A stretch of 5,959 bases of DNA from an uncultured Porphyromonadaceae bacterium (GTDB lineage Bacteria > Bacteroidota > Bacteroidia > Bacteroidales > Muribaculaceae). Both the position numbers and the translations under genes were made by a program. The notes below the pieces were generated by a model. That model was given only the letters and a program-made list of their open reading frames with translations, was not told the origin of the DNA and did no database searches. Position 1 is the first letter of the stretch, and every line of letters begins with the position of its first letter. The DNA lies in assembly GCA_947174735.1 (NCBI GenBank), contig CAMWKC010000143.1, forward strand, positions 1 through 5,959, written 5' to 3'. Shown one piece after another: positions 1-5,959 of this stretch.

Positions 1-3000
1 GCACCGGCTGTAGAGATGTTGACAGCTACCTGTGTACCCGGGCTTATAGTAACACCGGCATTGATACGCATTGCCATAGCAGGTTGTATTGTGTCGGCTA
101 CGGCTACCTGCAGAGTATCGTTGAAATTAACGAATTTCACTACGTCACCCATACCTTGCTGGCCGAGAGCTGTAGCTCCTAAGTCAGCTATATAGGTCAC
201 ATCTGTAGTGCCGAGTACAGAGGCGTTGGCATTGACATCGAAATGCTGCATGACACCTTTGACGGTAGCGTCAAGATTCATAAAGAGTTTGCCGTAGAGC
301 GTTGCACCTGAACGCTTTTCACTGTTTATGACCTGCATATTGCGGGCAGTACCCTGAATGTCAAAATAAATTTTATCCAGATTGCGTGCATCGACAGTAC
401 CATTTATAGTAAATGGATTATCGTTGCTGCCTAATATATTGAACTTATTGAAGGATAAAACATTATCGTTAAGCGTAAGCGGTTCGCTATCAAGATGAAG
501 CGAGCTGCCTATCATCGGTATGTAGACACCTACCGAGTCGCACGATATAGCACCGTTGAGCAGAGGTGCGGTAAATGTACCGGTCATATCGACACGACCG
601 TTGAGTGCACCGCTGAGACGTGCTACTTCAGCTCCGAGGAACGGATTGAGTGTTTTGAGCGGGAAGTTATTCAGAGCGAGCCATAGCGAATCAGATTTGA
701 CCACACCGAGTGAATCAGGACTGAACAGAGCATGTGCTGTAAGAACCTTTGAAGTGTCGATTTTAAGTGAGGCCTGAGCCATTGTAGCTTCCTGTTCAAG
801 CCGGGCATTGATATCAAGGCTAAGGTCGCCTACGTTCGTATGGTCGTACGTAAAGTTGGTAATATCGAGATTACCGCTGCCTTCGAAGCCACGGCCGTTA
901 TAGTAAATATTCAGGTCGCTGTTGAGACAGGCTGTAAGCGGCGGAGCGAATAGGGAGAGCTGTAGGAAATCCTCAACATTGATATTAGTGAGGTTAAGAT
1001 GTAACTGCTCTCCTCCCTGTGCGGCAGGAAGAGTTTTTATAGTTATGCTGCTTGTTTGTGAACTTGCCTGCAGATTGGCGTCAAGGGTCTTATTGTCGAA
1101 GTTGAAATCGACATGGTTATCAGCATTGAATGTCCACGGCAGATAAGCGATTGTGGCTTTCAAAGGAGTGAAGTGGACTGATACTGTCGAATCACCTACT
1201 GCGGCTGTGAAACCGAGACGATATCCCATTTCTCCTTTCGCGTTACGCTGTACTGCGTATGCCGACAGACGGTTGGCACCGAGATAGCCGTTAAGATTGA
1301 CATCAGAAAATTCATCAAGATTACCTTTCCGGTTGCCCAGATGCAGACCGTAGTCAAGCAGGCTGCCACGTTCGCGGGCTCTGAAGTTTATAGTATCGAG
1401 CAGAGTACCTTTACTGTCAAGACGCAGCACTTTAGCATCAGCCCATAGCAACGAATCGGCGCCTAATGCTACACTCACTGTATCGAGAGCAAGTCCCGAA
1501 GGTGCTAATATTCCTGATAACGCACCGGCTCCGGAGGCATTGGCGTGAAGCTCGAAAGGAGGAAGCATCATGCGCAGACTGTCGACATAGACATCGCGTG
1601 CTTTAATCTGTTTGTCAGCTTCGGTAGCTACTGCGCTAAAACAGTTTATAAGCTTGTTCAGTCCGCTACGGGCTTCGAAAGCAAGCTGTGTACGTTGTGC
1701 GTCGGCTTTAAGCCATACAGTAGAATCGGTTGAGACAAAGTGTGCAGTTATACTTCCGGGTAGTGACAGTGACTGTTCGTCTGCCATTTCGAGATGCAGA
1801 GTGTCTATGTCGAGGGTAGCGTCATATAGCCAGCGTGCAGGACTGGCCTTGCCGACTGCTGCAAAATCACCGTATATTGCAAAGGGTGTGGTGCTGAAGC
1901 CGAGTTTATACAGGTCTACGTCATTGAGGTCAGCCTTAAGGTTGAATGTGTACAGGTCGGGGTCAATGGTGCCATGGCCGGCTATATTGAATCGAGCACC
2001 GGGATTGCGGGATGTGGCGTCGACAGTAAATACTCCGTCAAGAAGTGACACTATGGCTGTGATATTAGTGAGCGTATTGTCCTTGTAGCGCAGTGAGGCG
2101 AGATCAAGAGTGACATCTGTGCGTGCTCCGTGACGTTCAGGGTCAAAGCTCTGACCGCGTGCTTTCAGATGTGCTGTGAGGGGCCCAAGTCCCATACCGG
2201 GTGCGAAGCGACCTATGTTTATATGGTTGACTGCTATATCGGCAGCATAATTTTCGGAAGTCATACTGACTTTACCCGCACCGGCAACAGTACCTTCCGG
2301 CAGAATGAGGTCGAAGTCCGCTCCGTAAGTCTGGGCATTGGCAGTGGCACGGCCTTTGAGTGTAAGACGCGGTATCTCGAATCCCATCTTACCGATAAGT
2401 GATTCTACGGTAGCAGGATTCTGTAGAGAGGCGTTGAAACTGATGTCAGCTATAAGGCGTTTGAAGTCAAGAGCATTACTTGCGTGACCGTCGGCACTGA
2501 GTGAAAATACTCCGGGTAAATCCGCTTCGAATACGTTTATTCCGGCGTTGTCTAATGTGCCGTCGGCATCAAGACGCAGTCCGAGCGGTTCACGACGCGG
2601 CACTTTAGATGTATAGGCAATTAGCGAGGGCATGAATGCGTCAACGTCAGGCATACCTATGGAAGCATCGGCTTTGACGTTTAGCGGCGCGTCGGGTTGC
2701 ATAGCCATGAGTGAGAAGGGGAGGCCGGCTGTAGCGTCAAGACGGCTATAAGGAGTGAGTACATGCAGTTTGTCAAGAGCCAGTCCGGTTGAATCGACAA
2801 GCACTGTGCCCTGTCCGCTGATTACTTGCAAACCGGAACGTTCTTTGGCAGCAAGACGTGTCAAAGGCAGTCGTACGGTTGAAGTCTGATTGTAGAAATC
2901 ACGTAGACCCACACCGACATCGCTCAATTCGATATATGAGGCATCAAAACCGGGCAGCGGCTTAGCACCTTTCATAGCGTAGAGTACATGATACCCGCTT

Positions 3001-3935
3001 ATGTCAATGCTGTCGGCTTTGATAGTGATAGGTGCAGAGGCGACGGCTGTACTGTCAGCTACAGGAGCAGGATGTGCGGCTATGTATTCCGGTGTCGGAG
3101 TTAGATAGCACACGTCGCCCCCGTTCAGTGTGAGCAGAGAGGCGGTAATGTTACCGGTGCGTAGGTCAACTATACCGTTGTCAAGATGTAGTGAGCGGCT
3201 TGCTAATGTAAGTGTATCTATAGTAGGCAGCATCGACATGCCGAACTCAAAATTATTGAGGTCAATAGTACGGGCCTTAATGAGGAACGGCGTAGTGGTG
3301 GTGTCTTTGGGGGTATTTTGCTGTTTCCATACGTCCATGAAAAGCGACATGCGCCCATTGTTCAGCCGGGCTGAAGTAAGGTCAAGCTCACTGTTTTTAA
3401 TATCAAACGAGCTGTTGGCACCTACTTCAAGATTGCCTGCACGGACTGCGAGAATCATCGATGAATCAGGGCTTACCATACGGTAGTATGCATCGTTCAG
3501 CTGTACACGTTCAAGCTGCACGTCGAGCTTAAGCAGAGGCATGAATCTGACATCAGCTATTGCGCTGCGTGCGCTTACCATAGTATCGCCTGTGGCTTCG
3601 ACTACTGACACTCCGTTAAGTTCGACATCAAGGGGAAAGCGTATTCGCAGTCGTTCAATACCTATATCCATACCGGTCGATTTACGTACCATATTGCAGG
3701 CTACGTTCTTGACCATATTCTGTACTGGCGGGATATATAATAGTACCGGAATAAGCAATATCACCACTACAAGCCAAAACAGTATCTTAAGGGGTATCCG
3801 TAGCCACGGGCTCCTGATGAGGTGCCTGCGGGTCTTGGAAGTACCCTTGGGGTCTTCAGGGGCAGGAGCGGCTGATGGTGTCTCAGGTGCGTCCGTCGGA
3901 ACCTTTTGCTGGTTTTTATCTGGTTGGCTGGTCAT
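1..3935 (-). CDS. tamB: TamB-like translocation/assembly module protein (AsmA-like superfamily), 3' end outside window
   Basis: I checked this frame codon by codon: 1311 codons are open with no stop or frameshift, and it leaves the window at base 1, so the C-terminus (where the DUF490/TamB domain lies) is not visible. The start is the ATG at 3935; the in-frame TAA at 3950-3948 lies five codons upstream with no other start between. Residues 1-43 are a Pro/Ala/Asp/Lys-rich cytoplasmic tail. Residues about 47-68 form one hydrophobic anchor (IPLKILFWLVVVILLIPVLL), followed by 'NMVRKSTGMDIGIERLRIRF', typical of the TamB/AsmA N-terminus. The remainder is a monotonous series of short amphipathic beta strands rich in 'L.LD', 'ADI', 'G.G' and 'SLDG', as expected for the long hydrophobic-groove beta fold. 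TamB relatives are anchored in the inner membrane, span the periplasm and help outer-membrane protein assembly or lipid transfer, partnering a TamA/TamL-type Omp85 protein; no such partner is in the window. There is no Shine-Dalgarno site. The family call is strong; the exact role is inferred. Confidence 0.88.
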   Translation of the reverse strand, partial: MTSQPDKNQQKVPTDAPETPSAAPAPEDPKGTSKTRRHLIRSPWLRIPLKILFWLVVVILLIPVLLYIPPVQNMVKNVACNMVRKSTGMDIGIERLRIRFPLDVELNGVSVVEATGDTMVSARSAIADVRFMPLLKLDVQLERVQLNDAYYRMVSPDSSMILAVRAGNLEVGANSSFDIKNSELDLTSARLNNGRMSLFMDVWKQQNTPKDTTTTPFLIKARTIDLNNFEFGMSMLPTIDTLTLASRSLHLDNGIVDLRTGNITASLLTLNGGDVCYLTPTPEYIAAHPAPVADSTAVASAPITIKADSIDISGYHVLYAMKGAKPLPGFDASYIELSDVGVGLRDFYNQTSTVRLPLTRLAAKERSGLQVISGQGTVLVDSTGLALDKLHVLTPYSRLDATAGLPFSLMAMQPDAPLNVKADASIGMPDVDAFMPSLIAYTSKVPRREPLGLRLDADGTLDNAGINVFEADLPGVFSLSADGHASNALDFKRLIADISFNASLQNPATVESLIGKMGFEIPRLTLKGRATANAQTYGADFDLILPEGTVAGAGKVSMTSENYAADIAVNHINIGRFAPGMGLGPLTAHLKARGQSFDPERHGARTDVTLDLASLRYKDNTLTNITAIVSLLDGVFTVDATSRNPGARFNIAGHGTIDPDLYTFNLKADLNDVDLYKLGFSTTPFAIYGDFAAVGKASPARWLYDATLDIDTLHLEMADEQSLSLPGSITAHFVSTDSTVWLKADAQRTQLAFEARSGLNKLINCFSAVATEADKQIKARDVYVDSLRMMLPPFELHANASGAGALSGILAPSGLALDTVSVALGADSLLWADAKVLRLDSKGTLLDTINFRARERGSLLDYGLHLGNRKGNLDEFSDVNLNGYLGANRLSAYAVQRNAKGEMGYRLGFTAAVGDSTVSVHFTPLKATIAYLPWTFNADNHVDFNFDNKTLDANLQASSQTSSITIKTLPAAQGGEQLHLNLTNINVEDFLQLSLFAPPLTACLNSDLNIYYNGRGFEGSGNLDITNFTYDHTNVGDLSLDINARLEQEATMAQASLKIDTSKVLTAHALFSPDSLGVVKSDSLWLALNNFPLKTLNPFLGAEVARLSGALNGRVDMTGTFTAPLLNGAISCDSVGVYIPMIGSSLHLDSEPLTLNDNVLSFNKFNILGSNDNPFTINGTVDARNLDKIYFDIQGTARNMQVINSEKRSGATLYGKLFMNLDATVKGVMQHFDVNANASVLGTTDVTYIADLGATALGQQGMGDVVKFVNFNDTLQVAVADTIQPAMAMRINAGVTISPGTQVAVNISTAG

Positions 3936-3993
3936 GGTGTGGAAGTATTATTAAGCGGTACAATGATAGGAAGTGGTGTCTGAATGTTATGAC

Positions 3994-4413
3994 TTAGCGT
4001 GACTGTTTGTGTTTATGCTGTCGGCGTTGCCACCACAGTACAGCTAAGGCTGTCAGAACCGCGCCGTCAAGGTCGGCGTAAATGTCAAATCGATCAAAAC
4101 CTCGTCCGAGGCCCATAAGATGTTGAGCCACTTCGATTATAATGCCGAGAAGAGCCGAGGCCGCCGCTGCTGTCCATATAAAGAGCGAGGAAGCGGGATG
4201 CCATCTGTTGCGACGTACCCGATCGAGTATCAACATGGCGGTCATACCTCCGAACATAATGGCATGTACTACTTTGTCGGCTCCCTCAAACAAGGGAGGG
4301 TCGAGATCGCCTAACGGTTTCGGTGCCAGTGTGAGCCATAATATAGCTAAAAGACACAGTATACTCAGGCACCATGGGGGAAGTTTGGCGAGTAGGGAAC
4401 GGAGGTTTGACAT
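3994..4413 (-). CDS. VanZ-family small integral membrane protein
   Basis: This encodes 139 residues from the ATG at 4413. A GTG two codons upstream (4419) is the only alternative, because an in-frame TAA lies at 4425-4423. Four hydrophobic segments are visible at about 13-30, 48-64, 76-96 and 113-128. VanZ-family signatures are present: 'ADKVVHAIMF' (D46, K47, H50) entering segment 2, 'GIIIEVAQ' (E94, Q97) in segment 3, and 'GRGFDRFDIYADLDGA' (R104, D107, D110) before segment 4. The position that is often Asn in 'N..G' of this motif is Asp114 here. A basic tail 'RRQHKHKQSR' ends the protein. VanZ-like proteins are named after a teicoplanin-resistance accessory protein, but most chromosomal members have no proven function and this is not evidence of glycopeptide resistance. 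It lies 58 bp upstream of the TamB gene on the same strand, suggesting co-transcription of two envelope genes. I see no consensus Bacteroidota promoter in front of it. Confidence 0.85.
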   Translation of the reverse strand: MSNLRSLLAKLPPWCLSILCLLAILWLTLAPKPLGDLDPPLFEGADKVVHAIMFGGMTAMLILDRVRRNRWHPASSLFIWTAAAASALLGIIIEVAQHLMGLGRGFDRFDIYADLDGAVLTALAVLWWQRRQHKHKQSR

Positions 4414-4463
4414 TTTCACAATTTACGGCTCTCTGTGAGCAGAGTGCATGGTTATTTATGAGA

Positions 4464-4503
4464 CAAGACCGCCCTACTACATCTGAAAGTACGGGCGGTC
4501 TTG
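4464..4503 (-). terminator. Probable terminator hairpin of rpsO
   Basis: A perfect 11-bp inverted repeat (CAAGACCGCCC at 4464-4474 with GGGCGGTCTTG at 4493-4503) encloses an 18-nt loop, 48 bp after the rpsO stop codon. Reading on the minus strand, the stem is followed by TCTCATAAATAA, which is a poor U-tract, so termination may be partial or factor-assisted. No T-run follows it on the plus strand either. It lies between rpsO and the VanZ-like gene and is the natural end point of the rpsO transcript. Leaky termination here could feed the genes downstream. Confidence 0.65.
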
Positions 4504-4512
4504 AGTGTGTCA

Positions 4513-4526
4513 GGCGCGGTCGCGCC
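4513..4526 (-). other. Small GC-rich hairpin in the rpsO 3' UTR
   Basis: GGCGC (4513-4517) and GCGCC (4522-4526) pair around a 4-nt loop, forming a short 5-bp all-GC stem between the rpsO stop and the larger 11-bp terminator stem. No U-tract follows, so it is unlikely to terminate alone. It may protect or pause the transcript end, or it may be incidental. Confidence 0.35.
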
Positions 4527-4551
4527 GCCTTCTGGAGCAGATAAGGTAATT

Positions 4552-4827
4552 TTACTTACGGATACCCAGTTCCTTCTTAGCGATAATAGCACGATAGCGG
4601 TTGATATCCTTACGGATCAGATAGTCAAGAAGGCTACGACGCTGACCTACAAGCATCTTAAGAGCACGTTCTGTAGCGTGGTCTTTATGGTTCTGCTTGA
4701 GATGCTCAGTAAGGTGTTTGATACGGACTGAGAACAGAGCTATCTGGCTCTCGGGGCTACCGGTATCATTCTTACCCTGGCCGTAGGTTTCGAAAATCTG
4801 CTGTTTTTCTTCTGCTGAAAGATGCAT
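4552..4827 (-). CDS. rpsO: 30S ribosomal protein S15
   Basis: The 91-residue product matches S15 over its full length (the E. coli protein has 89). It begins 'MHLSAEEKQQIFETYG', contains the family signature 'DTGSPESQIALF' (residues 21-32), then 'HLTEHLKQNHKDH', 'RRSLLDYL' (63-70), and ends 'AKKELGIRK'. S15 is a primary binder of the central domain of 16S rRNA and orders the three-way junction of helices 20, 21 and 22; it also contributes to an intersubunit bridge. By alignment from memory with E. coli, the RNA-contacting residues H41, D48 and Y68 are kept (H42, D49, Y69 here), while S51 is replaced by Thr52, a mild change. The ATG at 4827 is the natural start; the bases before it are A-rich rather than a Shine-Dalgarno site. 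A consensus Bacteroidota promoter and a structured leader lie upstream, and a terminator-like stem lies downstream, so rpsO looks like its own transcription unit. Confidence 0.98.
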   Translation of the reverse strand: MHLSAEEKQQIFETYGQGKNDTGSPESQIALFSVRIKHLTEHLKQNHKDHATERALKMLVGQRRSLLDYLIRKDINRYRAIIAKKELGIRK

Positions 4828-4930
4828 TTTGTCTGAGATTTAATAGAGTTAAACGTTGGATGCCTTTATCTGAAAAGCCTTTCCGGCCCCACTCAGCTGG
4901 GACAGTGCCGGTTTACCTTTCGGTCAAAAA
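4828..4930 (-). promoter_or_regulatory. Structured rpsO 5' leader, candidate S15 autoregulatory RNA
   Basis: About 100 nt lie between the predicted transcription start (near 4930) and the rpsO ATG, long for a simple leader. On the minus strand it shows a short hairpin with a GAAA tetraloop (ACC/GGT, 4924-4915). It is followed by a bulged hairpin: CCGGC (4911-4907), a 5-nt bulge ACTGT, CCCA (4901-4898), loop GCTGAG (4897-4892), then TGGG and GCCGG (4891-4883). Five loop bases, CTGAG (4896-4892), are complementary to CTCAG (4837-4833), which ends 5 nt before the start codon, so a pseudoknot covering the initiation region is possible. S15 is known to repress its own mRNA through structurally unrelated leaders in several phyla. 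That this leader does so is an inference from position and pairing alone. Confidence 0.45.
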
Positions 4931-4935
4931 GCACG

Positions 4936-4966
4936 CAAAGTTACTAATAATCTGTCATACCGCAAA
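4936..4966 (-). promoter_or_regulatory. Bacteroidota-type promoter of rpsO (-33 TTTG, -7 TAACTTTG)
   Basis: On the minus strand TTTG (4966-4963) is followed after 19 nt by TAACTTTG (4943-4936), an exact match to the Bacteroidota housekeeping sigma consensus TTTG / TAnnTTTG with usual spacing. Transcription should begin around 4932-4929. The promoter starts about 18 bp after the stop codon of the upstream nuclease gene, so rpsO does not depend on that gene for expression. Confidence 0.8.
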
Positions 4967-4984
4967 GTTTATGACAAAGTTTTT

Positions 4985-5299
4985 TCATTCAATAGCTTTT
5001 ATGTCTTCGACACTTACACCGGTAGCGGCAGAAATAAAATCTTCGGTATAGCCCTGTGCACGCATACGATTTATTATCGTATGCAGCATAGCCTGTTCTC
5101 CTTCGCTATGTCCCTGAGCCAATCCTTTAGCTAAACCTTTAGCTAAACCCTTTTCTAAACCTTCAGCCAGACCTTTCTCCAGACCTTCAGCCAGACCTTT
5201 CTCCAGACCTTCAGCTAAACCTTTCTCTAAACCTTCTGCCAGACCCCGAGCTAATCCTTTTTTATGTCCTTGGGTCTCGGCATATTCCAGTACAGCCAT
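4985..5299 (-). CDS. Candidate internally initiated short C-terminal Rpn product (RpnS-like)
   Basis: An in-frame ATG at 5299, inside the nuclease gene, would give a 104-residue protein beginning 'MAVLEYAETQGHKKG'. It contains the whole GLxx repeat helix and the C-terminal helical tail but none of the catalytic residues. AAGGTG lies 12 nt before it, a possible but widely spaced ribosome binding site in a phylum that rarely relies on one. Work on E. coli Rpn genes described exactly this arrangement: a short C-terminal protein translated from within the gene that dimerises through the repeat helix and blocks the full-length nuclease. Everything beyond the existence of the ATG and the architecture is inferred. 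No Bacteroidota consensus promoter is evident just upstream, so it would be made from the full-length mRNA or an unseen promoter. Confidence 0.35.
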   Translation of the reverse strand: MAVLEYAETQGHKKGLARGLAEGLEKGLAEGLEKGLAEGLEKGLAEGLEKGLAKGLAKGLAQGHSEGEQAMLHTIINRMRAQGYTEDFISAATGVSVEDIKAIE

Positions 5300-5959
5300 A
5301 TTGTCACGGTACACCTTAAGTGAAGCGTCGTAGCGCTGGCGCTCCTGAGGTGTAAGAGCTGCAAGATTGCTGACTTCTTCCAGTCGGCCGAATATCTTTT
5401 TATAGTCCTTAAAAGGTATTTCAGTCAGTGTTTCCATATTTTTCAGCACATATATCCATCGTTCAAAATCTGTCTCTATTTCTTCCTCTTGCTTTGTCAT
5501 TAACGGCAGTGTGATGTAGAACATACGCAGCTTATCCGAGAAAGGCCGCTGACTTTCCTCAAAACGAAGACTTGCCACAGCCTTAAGCGGTAGTTCCGGG
5601 AAGTCCGTCATAACGAAGTTGAGGAAGAACACACCATAAACCTTCTTTAGTGAGAATTTCCAGTCACGCCCTTTTTCTCCCTGACTGGATATAGCTGAAG
5701 CCATATAGTAGAGTGAACGGTCACGAAAATATGTCTGTGTGGCATTCTGCATTTCCACAAGTATTCGTTCTCCTGTGGAAGTACGGCAGTGTATGTCGTA
5801 AATCATCCGTCTTCCATCGGTGTCGTGTGGAAGTATCTCCTTATCAAGGAAATCTACATGTACAAACGGCTCTTCAGGTTCTATGAGGTCATTGAGAAAG
5901 TCCAGCAACAGGTCCATGTTGACTTCCTGTCCGAAGATACGTTTGAAGCCGGCATCAGT
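4985..5959 (-). CDS. Rpn-family recombination-promoting nuclease / PD-(D/E)XK putative transposase, 5' end outside window
   Basis: The reading frame continues upstream of the ATG at 5917 to the window edge, and those 14 codons read TDAGFKRIFGQEVN, the conserved N-terminus of this family. So 5917 is an internal Met and only about 10 residues are missing. The visible part is 324 residues. With Met-5917 as residue 1, the nuclease core shows 'LLLDFLNDLI' (3-12), then 'YDIHC' (catalytic Asp41) and 'ILVEMQ' (Glu55, Gln57), the D...ExQ form of the PD-(D/E)XK site. 'RSLYYMASAIS' and 'VYGVFFLNF' follow, as usual for PDDEXK_2/Rpn proteins. Residues 221-268 are twelve tandem GLxx repeats. The tail 'GYTEDFISAATGVSVEDIKAIE' is the family's C-terminal helical segment. 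Rpn proteins are metal-dependent DNA endonucleases that raise recombination; E. coli members have been reported as phage-defence toxins held in check by an internally translated C-terminal protein. The catalytic residues look intact. Despite the 'transposase' label there are no terminal repeats here. Confidence 0.92.
   Translation of the reverse strand, partial: TDAGFKRIFGQEVNMDLLLDFLNDLIEPEEPFVHVDFLDKEILPHDTDGRRMIYDIHCRTSTGERILVEMQNATQTYFRDRSLYYMASAISSQGEKGRDWKFSLKKVYGVFFLNFVMTDFPELPLKAVASLRFEESQRPFSDKLRMFYITLPLMTKQEEEIETDFERWIYVLKNMETLTEIPFKDYKKIFGRLEEVSNLAALTPQERQRYDASLKVYRDNMAVLEYAETQGHKKGLARGLAEGLEKGLAEGLEKGLAEGLEKGLAEGLEKGLAKGLAKGLAQGHSEGEQAMLHTIINRMRAQGYTEDFISAATGVSVEDIKAIE
5114..5257 (-). 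repeat. In-frame 12-bp tandem repeat array (12 units) within the Rpn gene
   Basis: Twelve contiguous 12-bp units encode GLAR, GLAE, then GLEK/GLAE alternating from unit 3 to unit 9, then GLAK, GLAK and GLAQ. The array also has a 24-bp higher-order period: units 5-6 (5209-5186) and 7-8 (5185-5162) are identical at every base, and units 10 and 11 (5149-5126) are identical 12-mers. Units at the edges differ by synonymous changes (CTG against TTA for Leu). Because the unit is a multiple of three, gain or loss of copies changes helix length without breaking the frame. Confidence 0.95.

Noticed and set aside
1612..2088. A 158-codon plus-strand open frame inside the TamB gene
   Set aside because: It lies wholly antisense to a continuously open 1311-codon frame. 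Its protein is Ser/Arg/Val-rich low-information sequence with no recognisable motif, as expected from reading the complement of a beta-strand-rich gene.
3130..3954. Plus-strand open frames of 118 and 137 codons opposite the TamB N-terminus
   Set aside because: They are shadows of the real minus-strand gene. They show no family motifs and no promoter or ribosome binding site.
4142..4438. A 98-codon plus-strand frame opposite the VanZ-like gene
   Set aside because: The minus strand has family signature motifs and four membrane segments. The plus-strand product is composition-driven and has no support.
5114..5257. A CRISPR-like repeat array
   Set aside because: The units are contiguous with no spacers, have a 12-bp period and are in frame with a coding sequence. 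This is a protein-coding tandem repeat.
5320..5450. A possible internal promoter for a short Rpn form, from TACCTTTT near 5417-5424
   Set aside because: The -7 match is imperfect (last base T rather than G) and there is no TTTG at the right distance upstream, so it does not meet the Bacteroidota consensus.
5917..5917. ATG at 5917 as the true start of the Rpn gene
   Set aside because: The frame stays open to the window edge and the 14 upstream codons encode the conserved family N-terminus (TDAGFKRIFG), so the real start lies beyond 5959.
4985..5959. A transposable element, suggested by the 'putative transposase' name of the Rpn family
   Set aside because: No terminal inverted repeats, target-site duplication or DDE-type transposase is visible. 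The nuclease fold is PD-(D/E)XK and the gene sits tightly against the rpsO promoter.

Overview
The window most likely comes from a Bacteroidales genome, possibly Muribaculaceae (an inference from protein style, not proven). Three observations support this. There is a textbook Bacteroidota promoter (TTTG, 19 nt, TAACTTTG) ahead of rpsO. Convincing Shine-Dalgarno sites are absent ahead of the confident genes. The S15, TamB, VanZ and Rpn proteins also have the character of that group. All four genes lie on the minus strand, so transcription runs from high to low coordinates. Both window edges cut genes.

Layout in transcription order: (1) 5959-4985, a 5'-truncated Rpn-family PD-(D/E)XK nuclease. 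Its C-terminal part carries twelve tandem four-residue GLxx repeats and contains a plausible internal start (ATG at 5299) for a separate short C-terminal product. (2) 4984-4828, an intergenic region with the rpsO promoter and a leader of about 100 nt that can fold into a bulged hairpin. The hairpin loop is complementary to the bases just upstream of the rpsO start codon. (3) 4827-4552, rpsO (ribosomal protein S15), followed by a small GC hairpin and a strong 11-bp stem that is probably the terminator. (4) 4413-3994, a small VanZ-family membrane protein. (5) 3935-1, the N-terminal 1311 codons of a TamB-like envelope protein, open throughout and running off the left edge.

The VanZ-like protein and TamB are both envelope proteins, separated by 58 bp, and may be co-transcribed. 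No consensus promoter is visible ahead of either, so read-through from rpsO or an unrecognised promoter must be assumed. The Rpn gene looks like an independent accessory or defence gene next to a housekeeping gene.

Most of the window is ordinary core genome. The two places worth a second look are the Rpn gene, as a candidate gene-within-gene toxin/antitoxin with a variable repeat helix, and the rpsO leader, as a candidate autoregulatory RNA. I see no CRISPR array, insertion sequence, tRNA or rRNA.
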